From positions 1-53,263 of the forward strand of contig CAZSWJ010000009.1 in NCBI GenBank assembly GCA_964611095.1: 53,263 nt of DNA, given 5' to 3'. A program made the position numbers and the translations under genes. This stretch comes from CAZKJL01 sp964611095 (GTDB taxonomy: Bacteria > Patescibacteriota > Gracilibacteria > Peribacterales > Peribacteraceae). Every line of letters begins with the position of its first letter. Positions within the stretch are counted from its first letter, which is position 1. Under the pieces are notes generated by a model. It saw only the letters and a list, made by a program, of their open reading frames with translations, was not told where the DNA came from and ran no database searches. This document shows positions 36,701 through 43,474 of this stretch, piece after piece.

Positions 36701-38514
36701 CGCTCAGGGGTCTTTCGGTCACCGCGAGCGGCACGTCACTCAGCGGAGTCGCGATTCGTAAAACCGTTTTGATGTCCGGTACGGGAGTGGCGATCTTCGA
36801 ACTTCCCCCATCCGGAAAGCGCGGCTACAGCATTTCTTTCGACACCGGCGCGCTCGCGGAACTCGGATACGTGTCCACAGGAACCTCATCCCAAAGCGGC
36901 GTCGTGCTCTCTCCGGCCACATCCACGTCCGTCCTTGCAACGGTCACGCTGCCGCTCCGGCGTTCCGACTTGCTGCGCTATGCGCCGTGTCTCACCGTCG
37001 GACTTCAGTCCGAGCGTGAGAGACAAGGAACGGACGCCGAAATCTTCTTGCAACGTCTTCGCGATCCCTACGCCAAAGGAATTCTTTCCGGCGTCACGTT
37101 CTCGGGTGCGCTCATGAACCGTGGCGATTTCTTCGTCCTTTTACAGAGAACGCAATGCGTTCCTCTCGTCACGGACAGCTCGCTCCTTCTCAGGAAACTG
37201 CAAAAAGCCATCGTCACGCTTGGCGGAAGCTTGTCTCTGGTCGATCTTCCGCTGAACGGAACCGCCGACTCTCTTTCGACGTACTCGCTCATCGGCAGCG
37301 GTGCCGACATCACGCGTGAAACGTCCATCGGCCCGGCCGCCGACCTTTCTTCGCCCATCACGAGGCGTGACGCGATCCGCGCCGTTGCATCGCTCTTGCG
37401 GCTGCAGGGGTCGGGTTCCACGCAGACGGGAGCCGATCTTTTGCCCGAGGATATCGAGCCCGACGACGTCGTAGCCAAGGATTTCATGGCACTGAAGAAG
37501 CTCGGCGTGCTGCCGGACAGCTTCATCTCCGTTCCGGGCTTCCGCCAAGGCGTCACGCCTGCGGAGGCGGCCTTGCTGCTCTCACGAGCCGCGTTCCGTA
37601 ACGGAAAGATCACGCTTCTGCCGGACATCGAAGATCTGAAGTCACTCAAGAAAGCCGCAAAGAAAGTGCCGCCTGCACCCACGTTCTTGGTCGACCTTCC
37701 CGCTCTGAAAGCACGAGAATGTTTGCTCCGCACCGAGTCTCGTGCATCGGGCATTTCATTCATGGACTTGCTTCCCGGTGACACGACGCATGCCGATATT
37801 CGTGAGCTCCTCATGCGCGGTACTCGGAACGCCGCGGAGCAAATCCTGTGGCTCCTTCCCGCGACGCGTCGTCCCACCGAGTTCGGCATTCTTCGGGGCC
37901 AGGCTCGGATTGCGGCGGATGAACCCGTCAGCCTCTTGGAGACCGTTCGCGCGCTCTTGGTTCTGAACTGCATGTCTCCCGATACGCGTCTGCAGGCGAT
38001 GCTCGGTCTTTCCTCAAAAGAGGTGATTCAGGGATCCGTCGAAACTCGCGTTTCCCGTGACAGATTGAGTGACTTGCCTCGCGACGCGTCGTTTGCCTCG
38101 CGCGTACTGTACCGGGCTCAGGACCATCAGAAGGAATATGACTTGTCGCTCATCAGCTACGCCTCAAACATTGAGCGCCAAGAAACCAGAAGCCCCGCTT
38201 CGGGGCTCAACGTGCAAGAGGGGTCCGATCTTCTGGCATCCGCTCTCCTCGTGATGCTCGTCAACCAAGGTTCCATTTCACCACAGAAGGCCGATCTCAT
38301 CGCAAGCTCGGTTTCGTCGGCCATCAGCCGCGAGTTGCTTGGCAAGGAGCTGAATTGGCGCGATGAGGGCTTGCTTGTCCGTACGCCCTTCACGCGCGGG
38401 ATGCTGCTGAAGTATCTCGGTACCGTCGTTCTCAACCGACGCCATGTCTCCGTCGCTTCCAAGGTATCGTCCACGCTCTCGCTCGGAGAAATCTGGTGGG
38501 AGCGCCTCAAGTAG
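33766..38514 (+). CDS. Giant surface protein 3 (paralogue, same architecture)
   Basis: The 1582-residue protein starts at the ATG at 33766, 2 nt after the stop of protein 2; an in-frame codon 21 nt upstream would overlap that gene and adds residues absent from the paralogues. It again has three membrane segments, seven FG-GAP motifs (about 115-418), NTAPSAPSTG, seven Cys-pair repeats (about 448-815), the FnIII remainder (LSWGSGSDTQT), SdrD-B (DVNGNHKRDSREQ) and the SLH-like C-terminus ending GEIWWERLK. FG-GAP blades normally bind calcium and mediate adhesion; SLH-like parts could hold the protein in an envelope layer. With three N-terminal membrane segments the ectodomain would stay membrane-tethered. 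Confidence 0.88.
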   Translation: MRYPHNAHRLLIVLLLGTCVLGYVLSSTAMVILALAAILAVQWHGILRFLHVGRMTLAKVERSSLRIPKRWELLSTNLLTVLFLVLSVQFVSQVYAMAFTLSTSTTESSTTIRVFTGDFDGDGDIDYIALNSNATEQSLDLYKNDGTGVFTRSAFGTSQNVVSARAGDIDNDGDLDLVVAETSTVKKYVNDGTGTFTSSTILSTSETLREIILADFNNDGSLDYMYTAASTVTSYYINNGHGSFSAANTSIPASTGIAAADVDSDGDLDLAFSNGTTIRIYRNSGSGSFTAFSSFTLGNAANEILAADLDQDGDIDLALAQAGGTGLNDLAMMKNDGNGTFTNLTTKSTAQTLRLISLSDLDNDGDVDIIAAGSGVTGSKIWYNDGAGGFTSSGSESQVETTRDVAVGDIDGDGDLDYIRGNDGVNRHYKSDQAATSANTAPSAPSTGFGTVVNASHNRITAVDTAGGVGQYNAIAIGGDDLPVIAYFDITNRDLKVMKCADAACAVGNTTTTVDSTNDAGYYPSIVVPADGLPVISYEEGSAFDIKVVKCGNASCSSGNTISTIDSSNNVAGRTSIAIGNDGYPVITYNDNSTSSLMVAKCSSATCASGVTITTVDSTIGTSADGISSIAVPSSDGFPIISYYDTANDNLKVVKCGNASCSSGNTITTLDSTGNTGADSFILSPSDDRPIISYWDVTNSDLKLARCADASCTSASLVTVVSAGSNGQNTSMALSDDGYPIIAHLDGTNGDLKITKCSDASCSLSTTTTTVDTAGFMTNDTSIAIPNDGYPIVSYYYQTSSDLRVLKCADVACSSGGTDGFSLRLSWGSGSDTQTATKQLQYRLRIGTGSSTSNTASGLIGSPSFITRIMPNGQSRSMVLKGVPCGGSQTYYWSVATVDLVYATSSWSSEQSFTVSSACAVSSGGASSGTSSAAAGTLWRVNRSRSDSGGGGELLRLVVSAISDVNGNHKRDSREQLLSLRGLSVTASGTSLSGVAIRKTVLMSGTGVAIFELPPSGKRGYSISFDTGALAELGYVSTGTSSQSGVVLSPATSTSVLATVTLPLRRSDLLRYAPCLTVGLQSERERQGTDAEIFLQRLRDPYAKGILSGVTFSGALMNRGDFFVLLQRTQCVPLVTDSSLLLRKLQKAIVTLGGSLSLVDLPLNGTADSLSTYSLIGSGADITRETSIGPAADLSSPITRRDAIRAVASLLRLQGSGSTQTGADLLPEDIEPDDVVAKDFMALKKLGVLPDSFISVPGFRQGVTPAEAALLLSRAAFRNGKITLLPDIEDLKSLKKAAKKVPPAPTFLVDLPALKARECLLRTESRASGISFMDLLPGDTTHADIRELLMRGTRNAAEQILWLLPATRRPTEFGILRGQARIAADEPVSLLETVRALLVLNCMSPDTRLQAMLGLSSKEVIQGSVETRVSRDRLSDLPRDASFASRVLYRAQDHQKEYDLSLISYASNIERQETRSPASGLNVQEGSDLLASALLVMLVNQGSISPQKADLIASSVSSAISRELLGKELNWRDEGLLVRTPFTRGMLLKYLGTVVLNRRHVSVASKVSSTLSLGEIWWERLK

Positions 38515-38520
38515 TACACT
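38515..38520 (+). promoter_or_regulatory. -10 hexamer of mgtE (leaderless geometry)
   Basis: TACACT begins directly after the TAG stop of giant protein 3 and ends exactly 6 nt before the mgtE ATG at 38527. Confidence 0.5.
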
Positions 38521-38526
38521 CATCGC

Positions 38527-39522
38527 ATGCAGCACTCCTCGACTCATCGGCAATACCCCGCGGATTCCGCAGGTCACCGCATGACGAGCGCCGTCCCGCT
38601 GGCGCACGAGGATCTCACGATCGGACAGCTCCACGATCTTCTGGCGAAAAGCAGCAAGGACTACAAAACCATCAACTACATCTACGTTTTGGATACGCAC
38701 GGGCACCTCATCGGCGTCCTGTCGGTCCGTGACATTTTCGATTTCAAAAAGGCCGAACGCGTGGGAAGCGCGTGCAAGAAATCTCCGCTTTTGTACGTCC
38801 ATCCCGAGACGCACCAGGAAAGAGCCGCCTACTTGGCGCTGCGGCACAACATCAAAGCAATTCCGGTCGTGGGGAGAGACATGAAGTTCCTCGGCGAAAT
38901 CACCGCGGATTCCATTCTGAGCATTTTGTACAAAGAAATGCATGAAGACTCGCTGCGTCGCGCCGGTATCGGCCATGCGGCGGGCATGGGTGCCAACGTC
39001 CTCAGCATGTCGGTCTTCACGTCGCTTCGTCACAGGCTTCCGTGGCTTATCGTAGGGCTCGCCGGAGGTTTGCTCATGGCCCATATCATCGGATTCTTCG
39101 AGCAAACGCTCTCCCAGAACATCGCGCTCGCCGCATTCATTCCGCTCGTCGTGTACATGAGCAGCGCGGTGGGTACGCAAATGGAAACGTACGTCATTCG
39201 TGATCTCGCGCTCGAGAAGCATGTGAAGTTTTGGAAATATCTTTGGAAGAACGTCGCCATCGTTCTCGTCATCGCTTTGGCGCTTTCGGCACTCCTGATG
39301 CTCGCATACCGCTTGTTTTATCCCGATGCGCACGTCGGAACGGTCATCGGTCTCGCGATGTTCGCATCCATTTGTTCATCCGTCGTTACGGGCATCGTCA
39401 TTCCGTTCACGTTCGGCAAAATGTCCTTGGATCCCGCCGATGCCAGCGGACCCGTGGCCACCATCGTTCAAGACGGCCTCAGCGTTCTCATCTACTTCGG
39501 CATCGCGACGATTCTTCTTTAG
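38527..39522 (+). CDS. mgtE: MgtE-like magnesium transporter lacking the N domain
   Basis: The 331-residue protein has two CBS motifs (about 30-140; YVLDTHGHLIGVLSVRDIF and IPVVGRDMKFLGEIT) followed by the five-helix MgtE transporter domain. Family signatures are PLVVYMSSAVGTQ and DPADASGPVATIVQD, the latter with the conserved aspartate that lines the ion path. The family usually has about 450 residues because of an N-terminal superhelical sensor domain, which is missing here. Mg2+ gating would then rest on the CBS pair alone. Its TAG stop overlaps the TAA of the convergent folD. Confidence 0.9.
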   Translation: MQHSSTHRQYPADSAGHRMTSAVPLAHEDLTIGQLHDLLAKSSKDYKTINYIYVLDTHGHLIGVLSVRDIFDFKKAERVGSACKKSPLLYVHPETHQERAAYLALRHNIKAIPVVGRDMKFLGEITADSILSILYKEMHEDSLRRAGIGHAAGMGANVLSMSVFTSLRHRLPWLIVGLAGGLLMAHIIGFFEQTLSQNIALAAFIPLVVYMSSAVGTQMETYVIRDLALEKHVKFWKYLWKNVAIVLVIALALSALLMLAYRLFYPDAHVGTVIGLAMFASICSSVVTGIVIPFTFGKMSLDPADASGPVATIVQDGLSVLIYFGIATILL

Positions 39523-40373
39523 GCGGCCATCTGATCTTGGCGCTTCTTTGCCGTGACCGTATTTCGAATCAAGCTTGCGACGGTGAGCGGACCCACGCCG
39601 CCCGGAACGGGTGTGATGGCCGATGCGACCTCGGAGACGGCATCGAAATCCACGTCGCCGCACAGTTTGCCATCGACGCGGGATACACCGATGTCGATGA
39701 CAACGGCGCCTTTCTTCACCATGTCTTTCGTAATCATGTTGGGTGAACCCACGGCGGCGCAGAGAATGTCGGCCTGCTTCGTGAGCTCGGCCAGGTTCTT
39801 CGTTTTGCTGTGGCAGACCGTCACCGTGGCTCCACGGTTCAGGAGCATGACGGCCAAGGGCTTACCGACGATGTTGCTGCGGCCGATGACGACCGCGTGC
39901 TTTCCTTCGATCTCGATCTTGTAATGCTTGAGCATCTCGATGACGCCGGAGGGTGTAGCAGGCGGCAGGTGCTCGAATTCCACGGAGAGGAACATCTTGC
40001 CCAGGTTGTACGCACCGAAGCCGTCCACGTCTTTCTTGGGGTCGATGGCGCGGATGACTTCGGGCACGTGCTTATTCAAGTGCTTCGGGAGCGGCAGCTG
40101 CACGATGAAGCCCGCGACGTCGGGATTCTCGTTCAGTTGCTCGATCGTTTCCATCAGTTTTTCGAGCGTGATCTTCTCATCCAAGTGCAGGTGCTGATGA
40201 CGCATGCCGACCGCCTCGCAGCTCTTCATCTTCTGGTTGATGTAGCTGCTGCTTGCGGGGTCATTGCCCACTTGCACGACGACGAGCGCAGGGTCGAACT
40301 TTTTGATCTCCGCCTTCAAACTCTCAAGCAGCCGTTCAGCGACGGGTTTGCCGGAGAGGAGGGTTGCTGGCAT
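39519..40373 (-). CDS. folD: Bifunctional methylenetetrahydrofolate dehydrogenase/cyclohydrolase
   Basis: The 284-residue protein shows the FolD signatures SYINQK (catalytic Lys), GFIVQLPLP, DVDGF, PATPSGV, GRSNIVGKP and PVPGGVGPLT. It interconverts one-carbon units on tetrahydrofolate with NADP(H), feeding purine and formyl-methionine synthesis. It converges on mgtE with overlapping stop codons. The length is normal. Confidence 0.97.
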   Translation of the reverse strand: MPATLLSGKPVAERLLESLKAEIKKFDPALVVVQVGNDPASSSYINQKMKSCEAVGMRHQHLHLDEKITLEKLMETIEQLNENPDVAGFIVQLPLPKHLNKHVPEVIRAIDPKKDVDGFGAYNLGKMFLSVEFEHLPPATPSGVIEMLKHYKIEIEGKHAVVIGRSNIVGKPLAVMLLNRGATVTVCHSKTKNLAELTKQADILCAAVGSPNMITKDMVKKGAVVIDIGVSRVDGKLCGDVDFDAVSEVASAITPVPGGVGPLTVASLIRNTVTAKKRQDQMAA

Positions 40374-40395
40374 GTGCTTAGACTACCACAATCAC

Positions 40396-40980
40396 TTATG
40401 TACTCGCAGCCTTCAAAATCTGCGCGGCTACCGCATCTTTCTCGCCCCCGGTATCGATCATGACGGCCGACGGATCTTCGGCCGCGGCTTTCTCGTACAG
40501 GTCGTACACTTTCTTCTGGAACTTATCGTTCTCGAACACATCGAGCTGCGTGCGCCTTTGAATTCGCTCAAGGCACACGCGAAGAGGCGGCATGGCGAAG
40601 ATGAGAACGTCTGGTTCCACGAACGGCGTATTCACTTGGATGAGCCAATCGGGATCCAGTCCCAGCGCCTCGCCATAGACGAGCGTGGAGACGACGTAGC
40701 GATCGGAGATGACGGTCTTACCCGCTGCCAGTGCGGGTTTGATCACTTTTTCGATGTGCCACGCGCGGTCGGCGCAGAATAAAAGCTGCAGTGCGGACGG
40801 AGACTCGATGGTCTTGAGCTTGAGCTGTTCGCGGATGAATTTGCCGATGGAGCAGTCCGTGGGTTCGGCCGTGAGCAGCACGTCTTCGCCCTTTGCGCGC
40901 AGCGCTTCGGCAAGAAGTTTGCTGTGCGTGGTGGTTCCGGAACCGTCGGGGCCTTCGAGGACGATGAAGCGACCTGGCAT
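40396..40980 (-). CDS. tmk: Thymidylate kinase with atypical P-loop
   Basis: The 194-residue protein has the dTMP kinase pattern: N-terminal EGPDGSGTTT, AEPTDCSIGKFIRE, the DRY motif (ISDRYVVSTLVYGEAL) and FVEPDVLIF. It phosphorylates dTMP to dTDP. The Walker A lysine is replaced: where most enzymes have GxGKTT, this one has GSGTTT, so residue 16 is Thr. It is the only obvious tmk here and the rest of the fold is intact. The ATG at 40980 has a TATACT hexamer ending 6 nt upstream. Confidence 0.92.
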   Translation of the reverse strand: MPGRFIVLEGPDGSGTTTHSKLLAEALRAKGEDVLLTAEPTDCSIGKFIREQLKLKTIESPSALQLLFCADRAWHIEKVIKPALAAGKTVISDRYVVSTLVYGEALGLDPDWLIQVNTPFVEPDVLIFAMPPLRVCLERIQRRTQLDVFENDKFQKKVYDLYEKAAAEDPSAVMIDTGGEKDAVAAQILKAAST

Positions 40981-40986
40981 GATGGG

Positions 40987-40992
40987 AGTATA
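40987..40992 (-). promoter_or_regulatory. -10 hexamer of tmk (leaderless geometry)
   Basis: On the minus strand TATACT ends exactly 6 nt before the tmk ATG at 40980. No clear -35. Confidence 0.5.
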
Positions 40993-41001
40993 GCGGGGGC
41001 G

Positions 41002-41086
41002 AGTGCGAAAGTGTCATAAGTGCCAGAAGTGCGAAAGTGCAACGAAGATACTTTCGCACTTACGAACTTCCGTACTTTCGCACTTC
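41002..41086. repeat. Paired inverted repeats between the 63-residue ORF and tmk
   Basis: AGTGCGAAAGT occurs at 41002-41012 and, within a 13-bp arm, at 41026-41038. Its complement ACTTTCGCACT occurs at 41050-41060 and within 41074-41086. The inner pair forms a perfect 12-bp stem with an 11-nt loop, and the outer copies can pair as well. It can act as a terminator between the ORF and tmk, and it belongs to the AAGTGCG-type intergenic repeats. Confidence 0.75.
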
Positions 41087-41278
41087 TTAGATCCTTCCGA
41101 TCAAATCATTCAGCGTGTGCGTCAGTCCCTTCACGACACCCTTCAGCGGCATATCTTTGAGCGAGTACACCATTTGCGTGTTCTCGGGCTCGGTCTGGAA
41201 TCCGATGACGACGAATCCGGGCATGCCGATGCTTTTGAGGAATGCTTCACACTGTTTCTGGATTTCTGCGGTGTTCAT
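41087..41278 (-). CDS. Small hypothetical protein (63 residues)
   Basis: Starts MNTAEIQKQCEAFLKSIGMP and contains GFVVIGFQTEPENTQMVYSL, a plausible compact alpha/beta protein with no membrane segment and one cysteine. It lies downstream of groEL, but a strong intrinsic terminator ends only 12 nt before its ATG, so it must depend on read-through or on a promoter I cannot identify. The stop codon directly follows an inverted-repeat arm. No family recognised. Confidence 0.6.
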   Translation of the reverse strand: MNTAEIQKQCEAFLKSIGMPGFVVIGFQTEPENTQMVYSLKDMPLKGVVKGLTHTLNDLIGRI

Positions 41279-41290
41279 AGTTTATGGGGG

Positions 41291-41318
41291 AAATAAAAAG
41301 GGCCCCTTTCGGAGCCCT
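41291..41318 (-). terminator. Intrinsic terminator after groEL
   Basis: On the minus strand GGGCTCC, loop GAAA, GGGGCCC forms a 7-bp GC-rich stem (one G-T pair, flanked by A-T), followed by TTTTTATTT. It begins 9 nt after the groEL stop codon. Confidence 0.9.
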
Positions 41319-41327
41319 CGAGTTTTA

Positions 41328-42971
41328 TTAAAAGTCCATTCCTCCCATGCCTCCGCCTCCCGGCATCTGCGGCATGGCGGGTCCGTCCTTCTTGGGCGCA
41401 TCCACGATGCCCACCTCGATGGTGAGGAACATGGCGGCCACCGAAGCGGCGTTCTGGAGCGCGGAGCGCGTGACCTTCTTGGGGTCGATGACGCCCGCGG
41501 CAACGAGGTCTTCCACTTTCTGCGTGACGACGTTGTAGCCCATCTTGCTGTCCTTGGCCTGCTTCACATCGGCGACGATGACCAGGCCTTCGAGACCCGC
41601 GTTGTTCGCAATGTTGCGAAGAGGGTAGGGGAGCGAGAGTTTGACGATGTCGATGCCGATCTGCTCGTCTTCGTTCGCACCCTTGAGCTTCTCCAGCGAC
41701 TTGAGAGCATGGATGAGAGCGGAGCCTCCTCCTGCGACGATGCCTTCCTCCGCTGCGGCGCGGGTAGCGGAGAGCGCGTCTTCCACGCGGTGCTGGAGTT
41801 CCTTCTGCTCGAGCTCGGTAGCTGCACCGACCTTGATGACGGCGACGCCGCCGCTCAGTTTGGCCATGCGCTCCTGGAGTTTCTCGCGGTCAAAGTCGCT
41901 CTTCGTCTGGTCGATGCCCACTTTGATTTCATCGACGCGAGCCTGGATGTCTTTCTTGCTGCCTGCGCCGTCGACGATGAGCGTGTTGTCCTTCGTGATG
42001 ACGATTTTTGCTGCGCGGCCGAGATCCTCGACCGTGGCGTTCTCGAGCTTGAGGCCCACTTCTTCGCTGATGACGCGGCCACCCGTGAGGACGGCGATGT
42101 CACGCAGCATTTCCTTGCGGCGATCGCCGAAGGCCGGAGCTTTGACGGCGACGGCCGTGAAGGATCCGCGGATTTTGTTGAGAATGAGCGTGGGGAGCGC
42201 ATCGCCTTCCACGTTCTCGGCGATGATGACGAGTTCCTTGCGTCCTTTCTGGGCGATGCCCTCGAGGAGCGGGAGGATTTCCTGGACCGACGAGATCTTC
42301 TTATCGGTGATGAGGATGTAGGCGTTCTGGAAGACGGCTTCCATGCGGCCCGTGTCCGTGACGAAGTACGGCGAGATGTAACCGGAATCGAACTGCATGC
42401 CTTCCACGTACTCCTTCTCGAGTCCCATGGTCTGGCCCGCTTCGACAGTCACGACACCGTCGGAACCGACTTGGTCCATGATTTCGGCGATGACTTTGCC
42501 GACCTCCGGGTCCTGAGCGGAAATCGTGGCGACCGCGGCGAACTCTTCTTTGGTGGAGATGTCCTTCTTCTGCTTCTCCAAATCCGCGACCACGGCCTCG
42601 ACTGCTTTCATGATGCCGTTCTTCATCGAGATGGCGTTGGCGCCTGCAGTGAGGTACTTCAGGCCTTCGGAGATGAATCCTTCGGCGAGAACCGTTGCGG
42701 TCGTGGTTCCGTCACCGGCGGCGTCGTTCGTTTTCGTCGCAGCTTCTTTGACGAGCTGTGCGCCCATGTTTTCCCAGGCGTCCTCGAGCTCGATTTCCTT
42801 GGCGACGGTCACGCCGTCTTTCGTGACGGTCGGTGCGCCGTAGCTGCGTGCAATGAGCGCGTTACGGCCGTTGGGGCCCATGGTGACGCGCACGGCATCG
42901 GCGAGCTTGCGGATGCCTTTGACGATCTTCTGGCGGGATTCGTCTCCGAAGGTAAGAAGTTTTGCTGACAT
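41328..42971 (-). CDS. groEL: Chaperonin GroEL (60 kDa)
   Basis: The 547-residue protein matches GroEL throughout: the N-terminus MSAKLLTFGDESRQKIVKGI, the nucleotide-binding VTMGPNGRNA and GDGTTTATVLAE, and a Met/Gly-rich C-terminal tail ending GGMGGMDF. It forms the double-ring folding chamber with GroES. groES lies 48 nt upstream on the same strand; the spacer carries GGAAAGTG repeats. A clear terminator follows. Confidence 0.98.
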   Translation of the reverse strand: MSAKLLTFGDESRQKIVKGIRKLADAVRVTMGPNGRNALIARSYGAPTVTKDGVTVAKEIELEDAWENMGAQLVKEAATKTNDAAGDGTTTATVLAEGFISEGLKYLTAGANAISMKNGIMKAVEAVVADLEKQKKDISTKEEFAAVATISAQDPEVGKVIAEIMDQVGSDGVVTVEAGQTMGLEKEYVEGMQFDSGYISPYFVTDTGRMEAVFQNAYILITDKKISSVQEILPLLEGIAQKGRKELVIIAENVEGDALPTLILNKIRGSFTAVAVKAPAFGDRRKEMLRDIAVLTGGRVISEEVGLKLENATVEDLGRAAKIVITKDNTLIVDGAGSKKDIQARVDEIKVGIDQTKSDFDREKLQERMAKLSGGVAVIKVGAATELEQKELQHRVEDALSATRAAAEEGIVAGGGSALIHALKSLEKLKGANEDEQIGIDIVKLSLPYPLRNIANNAGLEGLVIVADVKQAKDSKMGYNVVTQKVEDLVAAGVIDPKKVTRSALQNAASVAAMFLTIEVGIVDAPKKDGPAMPQMPGGGGMGGMDF

Positions 42972-42982
42972 GATGCGAGAGT

Positions 42983-43011
42983 GGAAAGTGTTAAGAGGAA
43001 AGTGGAAAGTG
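42983..43011. repeat. GGAAAGTG repeats in the groES-groEL spacer
   Basis: Three copies of GGAAAGTG at 42983-42990, 42997-43004 and 43004-43011 fill most of the 48-bp spacer. The unit resembles the repeats near mnmA and tmk. Confidence 0.7.
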
Positions 43012-43019
43012 TGGTTGGA

Positions 43020-43376
43020 TTACTTTTTGACGATGCCGAGAACGGAATCGAGATGGAGAACTTTGAGCTCAACGTCTTTGCCCGACTTGGCTTTTACTTT
43101 CAGGTCGTCACCGGCGTAGCGGCCGAAGAGAACGACGTCGCCGACTTTGAGGTACTTGGCCGGATCCGGCGAAAGGACGCCCTTGTCGTTCATGATGCCG
43201 CCTTTGCCGAGTGCGATGACCACTCCTTCCTGCGGTTTTTCCTTGCTCGAGGTTTCGGGAATGATGATGCCCGAAGCGGACACGTGCTCCTTTTCGAGCG
43301 GGTGAATGAGGACGCGATCATTGAGCGGCTCGATGGTCACGGCGAGTTCCTCGACTTTCACGGAAGACTTGGACAT
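43020..43376 (-). CDS. groES: Co-chaperonin GroES (10 kDa)
   Basis: The 118-residue protein has an N-terminal extension of about 13 residues (MSKSSVKVEELAV) before the normal GroES start (TIEPLNDRVLIHPLEKE). The mobile loop reads ASGIIIPETSSKEKPQEG, and VGDVVLFGRYAGDDLKV follows. It caps GroEL. A promoter and nested inverted repeats lie upstream, in place of a CIRCE element. Confidence 0.96.
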   Translation of the reverse strand: MSKSSVKVEELAVTIEPLNDRVLIHPLEKEHVSASGIIIPETSSKEKPQEGVVIALGKGGIMNDKGVLSPDPAKYLKVGDVVLFGRYAGDDLKVKAKSGKDVELKVLHLDSVLGIVKK

Positions 43377-43401
43377 AAGAAGGAGGGAAAGGATGACAAA
43401 T

Positions 43402-43438
43402 GGAATCGGACTGCGATTCCGGAACCGTTATCAGTCCG
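43402..43438. promoter_or_regulatory. Nested inverted repeats upstream of groES (candidate operator or RNA switch)
   Basis: A perfect 7-bp inverted repeat, GGAATCG at 43402-43408 and CGATTCC at 43414-43420, overlaps a second one, CGGACTG at 43407-43413 and CAGTCCG at 43432-43438. The two structures compete for the same bases. They lie between the predicted transcription start and the groES gene. No CIRCE (TTAGCACTC-N9-GAGTGCTAA) is present. Confidence 0.6.
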
Positions 43439-43439
43439 A

Positions 43440-43467
43440 AGTATAGAGTGATAATTTTGGACGTCAA
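43440..43467 (-). promoter_or_regulatory. Promoter of groES-groEL
   Basis: On the minus strand TTGACG (43462-43467), a 16-bp spacer and TATACT (43440-43445). Transcription would start near 43433, giving a 5' leader of about 57 nt containing the nested inverted repeats. Confidence 0.7.
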
Positions 43468-43474
43468 GATGCTG

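Noticed and set aside
41115..42968. Long open frame of 617 codons on the + strand
   Set aside because: It lies antisense to groEL. GC-rich genes often leave the opposite strand open, and the translation is a low-complexity Asp/Arg/His-rich sequence.
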